NCBI GenBank assembly: GCA_031178585.1 | Contig: JAPSIT010000022.1 | Location: 1 to 26,417, forward strand | DNA length: 26,417 nt | Direction of reading: 5' to 3' | Origin: Arthrobacter sp. | GTDB lineage: Bacteria > Actinomycetota > Actinomycetes > Actinomycetales > Micrococcaceae | Shown: positions 23,004 through 26,417 of the stretch, in pieces | Layout of the letters: every line of letters begins with the position of its first letter | Position numbering within the stretch: the first letter of the stretch is position 1 | Notes under the pieces: generated by a model | What the model was told of the DNA's origin: nothing | The model's input: only the letters and a program-made list of their open reading frames with translations | Databases searched by the model: none | Position numbers and translations under genes: made by a program

Positions 23004-23471
23004 ATGCCACACGGCGCCAGCGCTGACGGCAGGCCGCTGACCCCTCTGGTTGCGGCCGGCGGGAAAGAGCAACGGGTCACGAAGCAGCGGCTTGCGGTAA
23101 GCGCCGCCCTGGATGAGCTTCATGACTTCGTCAGCACGCAGGAACTGTACCGGATCCTGCAGAACCAGGGTGTCTCCGTTTCCCTGGCCACGGCCTACCG
23201 TATTCTGCAGTCCCTTGCCGATGAGGGTCTCGTGGATGTGCTGCGCAACGGCGACGGCGAGGCCGTCTACCGCCGCTGCGCTGTCACCGGTCATCACCAC
23301 CACCTCCTCTGCCGCAGCTGCGGCAAAGCCGTGGAAATTGAAGCCCCGGCCGTGGAAACCTGGGCCGCGCGGACGGCCCAGGAGCACGGTTTCACTGAGG
23401 TGGCACACACAGTCGAAATCTATGGACTGTGCCCCGCCTGTGCAGCCCGGAAGGCCGGCGCCGGTAAGTAG
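23004..23471 (+). CDS. zur: Fur-family metalloregulator, Zur (FurB) type
   Basis: A 155-residue Fur-family repressor. The winged helix (about 22-85) contains RVTKQRLAVSAALDEL and SLATAYRILQSLADEGLVDVL. The dimer/metal domain has a His cluster HHHH (97-100) and two CxxC pairs (Cys103/Cys106, Cys143/Cys146) for structural zinc. RRCAVTGHHHHLLCRSCGKAVEI and the short C terminus are typical of actinobacterial Zur, which shuts down zinc import when zinc is replete. Assignment to Zur rather than Fur is by pattern; no zinc transporter lies beside it and no zinc box is visible upstream. The ribosome site is weak. A 20-residue N-terminal extension precedes the conserved helix, so a later start is possible, although no good codon is seen. 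Confidence 0.85.
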   Translation: MPHGASADGRPLTPLVAAGGKEQRVTKQRLAVSAALDELHDFVSTQELYRILQNQGVSVSLATAYRILQSLADEGLVDVLRNGDGEAVYRRCAVTGHHHHLLCRSCGKAVEIEAPAVETWAARTAQEHGFTEVAHTVEIYGLCPACAARKAGAGK

Positions 23472-23497
23472 GACGCCGGGGAGTCTTGCCAGCCCCG

Positions 23498-23519
23498 GCG
23501 CCCTTGCCACTAAGGGCGC
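23498..23519. terminator. terminator hairpin between zur and the CorC-type pair
   Basis: GCGCCCTT and AAGGGCGC form a perfect 8-bp stem with a 6-base loop. A competing stem, GCCGGGG (23475-23481) with CCCCGGC (23493-23499), lies just before and shares two bases. The genes on either side are convergent, so it probably serves both directions. Confidence 0.65.
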
Positions 23520-23521
23520 TG

Positions 23522-24592
23522 CTACTCCCCGTTCTGGGCACCCAGCCGGCGGATTCCCCTGGCCTGGGTTGCGTCCCGGATTTCCCCGACGAGCTGCTCG
23601 ATCACATCTTCAAGGAACAGCACCCCGTCAGTCTGGCCATCGGATCCAATGACCCGCGCCAGGTGCGAGCCGGTTCGCTGCATGACGGACATGGCGTTCT
23701 CTATCTCAGCGTTCCGCGGGAGATTGGCCAGCGACCGGATCCGGCTTTCGGCAATGGGATGCCCGTAGCCTGACTCCGGAATCGAGAGCACATCCTTGAT
23801 GTGCAGATAGCCGGCCAGCATTCCGTCATCGTCCACCATCGGGAACCGGGAGAAACCGGTCCGGCTTACCGCCTTTTCAAACTCCAGCGGTGTCGCGGAA
23901 GTTTTCAGCAAGACCAGGCGCTCCAGAGGAACCATGACGTCCGCGGCGGTGTATTCCGAGAACTCGAGCGCACCGGTGATAAGGCCGGCGTCGTCGTCCA
24001 CGAGCCCGTGCCGGGTGGACTCCTGCACGATGGACTGCACTTCCTCGAGGGTGAAGGACGAGTTCACCTCGTCCTTCGGCTCAATGCGCATCAGCTTGAG
24101 GATGTGGTTCGCGGACCAGTTCAGCGTAACGATCACCGGATTCACGATGCGCGCCACCAACATGAGCGGCGGCGCCAAAACCAGGGCCGCCTTGTCAGCG
24201 ACAGAAACCGAAATGTTCTTCGGCACCATCTCCCCGAACGTCACGTGCAGGAACGTCACTGCCATCAGCGCGATACCGAAAGCTCCGACGTCGGCAATCT
24301 CCTTGGGCACGCCGAGTGCTTCCAGCGGAACGGCAAGCAGGTGGTGGATTGCCGGCTCGGCCACCAGCAGGATCAGCAGCGAGCAGACCGTGATGCCCAG
24401 CTGGGCACATGCCAGCATCAGCGAGACGTTCTCCATGGCGCGGAGCGTGGTCTGGGCACGGCCGGAGCCCGCCTCAGCCAAGGGTTCAATCTGGCTGCGC
24501 CGCGCCGACATCACAGCAAACTCGGCCGCCACAAAAAAGGCGTTGCCCAGCAGCAGCACCACAAGCCAAATAATCCCGGCCCAGTCACTCAT
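23522..24592 (-). CDS. CNNM/CorC-family membrane protein, short form (DUF21 + CBS pair)
   Basis: A 356-residue membrane protein. The DUF21/CNNM transmembrane domain (about 1-170) has hydrophobic helices at 5-28, 60-80 and 104-122 and the GEMVPKN motif at 120-126. A CBS pair follows (about 215-335; DVMVPLERLVLL, SRTGFSRFPMVDDDG, VLFLEDVIEQLVGEIRD). The C-terminal CorC/HlyC domain present in its upstream paralogue is missing. Proteins of this family are linked to Mg2+ or Co2+ efflux and resistance. The frame is open to an ATG at 24619, but the ATG at 24590-24592 has GGAGGG nine bases ahead, starts MSDWAGIIWLVVLLLGNAFF, and overlaps the upstream gene by 8 bases. Confidence 0.9.
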   Translation of the reverse strand: MSDWAGIIWLVVLLLGNAFFVAAEFAVMSARRSQIEPLAEAGSGRAQTTLRAMENVSLMLACAQLGITVCSLLILLVAEPAIHHLLAVPLEALGVPKEIADVGAFGIALMAVTFLHVTFGEMVPKNISVSVADKAALVLAPPLMLVARIVNPVIVTLNWSANHILKLMRIEPKDEVNSSFTLEEVQSIVQESTRHGLVDDDAGLITGALEFSEYTAADVMVPLERLVLLKTSATPLEFEKAVSRTGFSRFPMVDDDGMLAGYLHIKDVLSIPESGYGHPIAESRIRSLANLPRNAEIENAMSVMQRTGSHLARVIGSDGQTDGVLFLEDVIEQLVGEIRDATQARGIRRLGAQNGE

Positions 24593-26150
24593 GCGGCACC
24601 GCCCTCCGGGAGCCTGCATCTTCCGACCCCGCAGAGCCGGCTCCCGGGTTTTCCGGGGCTACGTTCCGCTGCTTCCTGCCGTTTCCCGGCTTTCCGTTTC
24701 GGGACACACGGCTCCTGGACACACTGTTGCTTGACACACTGCTCCTGGAGGCGCCATTCCCGGACGCCGCGTTGACGGGCTTTCCGTTCCCGGTCTTATC
24801 GCTTCCTGTCTTGGCGCTTCCGGTTCCAGTGTCAGCGGGGGCGTGGTCCGCGCCCGCGCGGTACGGCTTGTAGCAGATCCTGTCGACCCGGCGCCCGTCC
24901 ATGCGGGTCACGCTCAGCGTTCCCCCGCCGACGTCCACCGTGTCCCCCACTGCGGGGATGCGTCCAAGCTCGCTCATGACGTAGCCGCCCACCGTTTCAT
25001 AGGCTGCCTCATCGGGAACGGTCAACCCGGGAATTTGTTCTGAAAGTTCATCGGGCCGCAACAGGCCAGGGAAGTACCAGTCGCCGGAGGCGCTTTGCAG
25101 CAAGCCCGGCCGCACCCTGTCGTGCTCGTCGGCCACTTCTCCGACGATCTCCTCAACGAGGTCCTCCAGGGTGGCGATGCCGGCAGTTCCGCCGTACTCG
25201 TCAAGCACTACTGCCAGCTGCAAGTTGCCTTCCCTGAGCTCTGCCAGCAGGGCGTCGAGGTGAATGGTTTCCGGGACCCGGAGAACATCGGTCATGATGG
25301 CACCCGCCTCCAGGTTGGGGCGCCGCTCCCCTGGCACGGCAATCGCCTTTTTGACATGGACCAGGCCGCGGATGTCATCGGCAGAGTCGCCGATCACGGG
25401 AAAGCGCGAATATCCGGTGCGCCGGGCGGCGTCGAGAATATCCGAAACCGGCTGGTCGGCGTCAATGGTCTCGACGCGGATGCGCGGGGTCATCACATCG
25501 GCCGCGGTCCGCCCCGAGAAGTTCAACGTCCGCGAGATGAAGTTAGCCGTGCCGGGATCCAGCGTTCCCATGGCTGCTGAGCGGCGCACGAGGGACGCCA
25601 GCTCCGCCGGGGTGCGCGCTCCCGAGATTTCCTCCTTGGCTTCGAGGCCGAAGACGTTGAGCACCTTGTTCGAGAAACCGTTAAGGAGGATGATGGCGGG
25701 CTTGAAGACCGCCGTAAACATCAGCTGCGGACGCGCCAGCGCCCGGCCAATGCGGAAGGACAGGGCGATCGCCATGTTTTTCGGGACCAGCTCGCCGAGC
25801 AGCATGGACAGCAGCGTGGCCAGCACCATGGCGAGGATAAGCGACACGGACTTCGCAACAGCCTCGGGAACCCCGACGGCGGCCAGCGGCGCATGGATCA
25901 GCGCACCGACCGATGGCTCCATCACGTAGCCGGTCAGCAGGGTTGTCATTGTGATGCCCAGCTGGCAGCTGGACAGTTGCGTGGACAGCGACTTCAGGCA
26001 TTTGAGCAGCGGGACCGCAGCCGTGTCGCCGTCATCAACTGCGCGCTGCACTGTGGGTTGGTCAAGGGCAATCAGTGAAAACTCGACAGCTACGAAGAAG
26101 CCGGTGCCGAGAATGAGCAGCAAACCTGCTCCGACAAGAAGCCACTCCAT
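24585..26150 (-). CDS. CNNM/CorC-family membrane protein, long form (DUF21 + CBS pair + CorC domain + repetitive tail)
   Basis: A 521-residue membrane protein. The DUF21 domain (about 1-175) has helices near 3-27, 62-80 and 101-120 and the GELVPKN motif at 119-125. The CBS pair spans about 215-340 (DVMTPRIRVETID, RRTGYSRFPVIGDS, LDEYGGTAGIATLEDLVEEIVGE), followed by a CorC/HlyC domain (about 345-430; GLLRPDELSEQI, YETVGGYVMSELGRIP). Residues 431-521 are an unusual Ser/Gly/Asn/Arg-rich tail built from imperfect short repeats (SVSSNSVSRSRVSRN, NGKPGNGRK). Likely role is Mg2+/Co2+ efflux or cation homeostasis, perhaps as a heteromer with the downstream short form. ATG 26148-26150 starts MEWLLVGAGLLL, with AGG eight bases upstream. 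The tail is basic and cytoplasmic by position. Confidence 0.92.
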   Translation of the reverse strand: MEWLLVGAGLLLILGTGFFVAVEFSLIALDQPTVQRAVDDGDTAAVPLLKCLKSLSTQLSSCQLGITMTTLLTGYVMEPSVGALIHAPLAAVGVPEAVAKSVSLILAMVLATLLSMLLGELVPKNMAIALSFRIGRALARPQLMFTAVFKPAIILLNGFSNKVLNVFGLEAKEEISGARTPAELASLVRRSAAMGTLDPGTANFISRTLNFSGRTAADVMTPRIRVETIDADQPVSDILDAARRTGYSRFPVIGDSADDIRGLVHVKKAIAVPGERRPNLEAGAIMTDVLRVPETIHLDALLAELREGNLQLAVVLDEYGGTAGIATLEDLVEEIVGEVADEHDRVRPGLLQSASGDWYFPGLLRPDELSEQIPGLTVPDEAAYETVGGYVMSELGRIPAVGDTVDVGGGTLSVTRMDGRRVDRICYKPYRAGADHAPADTGTGSAKTGSDKTGNGKPVNAASGNGASRSSVSSNSVSRSRVSRNGKPGNGRKQRNVAPENPGAGSAGSEDAGSRRAVPHE

Positions 26151-26417
26151 TCAGCAACCTGCCCTGAGCTGCAGGATGCAGCGAATGCGGCTGGTTCGAC
26201 TGGGTCTGCTTCCTCGCCGACGGCCAGGCGGAGGCTGGTCGGCAGCTGGCCGCGCTGCCTCACTGGAGGCCCCCGTCAAGGAAAGCGACGGACGTTGGGA
26301 TCGTGCACGGGGTTTGCCGGCGCTGTGGTCAGGCTGTGCCGCGGTGCTGATTCTGCCCCGCTGACAGCCCCCAGGCCGGCACCTAGATTTACTGTCCATA
26401 AGAATTGCAGTTTACAG
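26151..26417. other. gene-free right edge
   Basis: 267 bp upstream of the CorC-type pair. Frames here are short, GC-driven and without ribosome sites or recognisable protein sequence. The last 30 bp are AT-rich and could hold the promoter of the pair, but I cannot pick a -10/-35 with confidence. Confidence 0.5.

Noticed and set aside
26151..26399. Minus-strand 82-codon frame at the right edge
   Set aside because: Arg/Pro/Ser-rich translation without hydrophobic core, domain or ribosome site; typical GC-rich noise.
1..26417. CRISPR array, tRNA, rRNA, insertion sequence or prophage
   Set aside because: No spaced identical repeats, no cloverleaf with CCA-type ends, no transposase or integrase domains were seen on either strand.

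Overview
The window is high-GC chromosomal DNA. Its codon use, DUF222/13E12-type HNH gene, LAL-type benzoate regulator, TANNNT -10 motifs a few bases before start codons, and protein sequences all fit a soil actinobacterium of the family Micrococcaceae (Arthrobacter, Pseudarthrobacter or Paenarthrobacter). No species call is possible from the sequence alone. I see no tRNA, rRNA, CRISPR array, insertion sequence or prophage.

Left edge (1-2350): the 3' part of a DUF222-HNH endonuclease gene, cut by the window edge and broken by a one-base frameshift near 127. It faces a DJ-1/AraC (GlxA/AdpA-type) regulator with a clear inverted repeat in its promoter. A 55-residue single-pass membrane protein follows, then a strong terminator.

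Core (2361-14507): a compact benzoate catabolism locus. On the minus strand, catR(LysR)-catB-catA-catC form one operon that converts catechol to 3-oxoadipate enol-lactone. On the plus strand, benA-benB-benC-benD-benK import benzoate and convert it to catechol; the LAL/LuxR regulator benR follows from its own, apparently leaderless promoter. The two operons diverge from a 278-bp control region (5649-5926) holding stacked palindromes. Enol-lactone hydrolase and the later 3-oxoadipate enzymes are not here and must lie elsewhere.

Housekeeping stretch (14521-20144): a large DEAH-box RNA helicase HrpA, whose -10 element overlaps the benR stop codon, ends at a bidirectional terminator. It faces a two-gene minus-strand operon, a zinc alcohol dehydrogenase overlapping a HIT-family protein by ATGA.

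Sulfur, zinc and transport stretch (20193-26150): a rhodanese-type sulfurtransferase diverges from a Cds1-like cysteine desulfhydrase, followed by an MBL-fold hydrolase, a Fur/Zur-type regulator, and an overlapping pair of CNNM/CorC-family membrane proteins (DUF21 plus CBS domains). The last 267 bp hold no gene I can support.

Nothing here looks like an undescribed multigene system. The points most worth a second look are the ben/cat control region, the altered Walker A of BenR with direct repeats in its promoter, the DJ-1/AraC inverted repeat, and the tail of the CorC-family protein.
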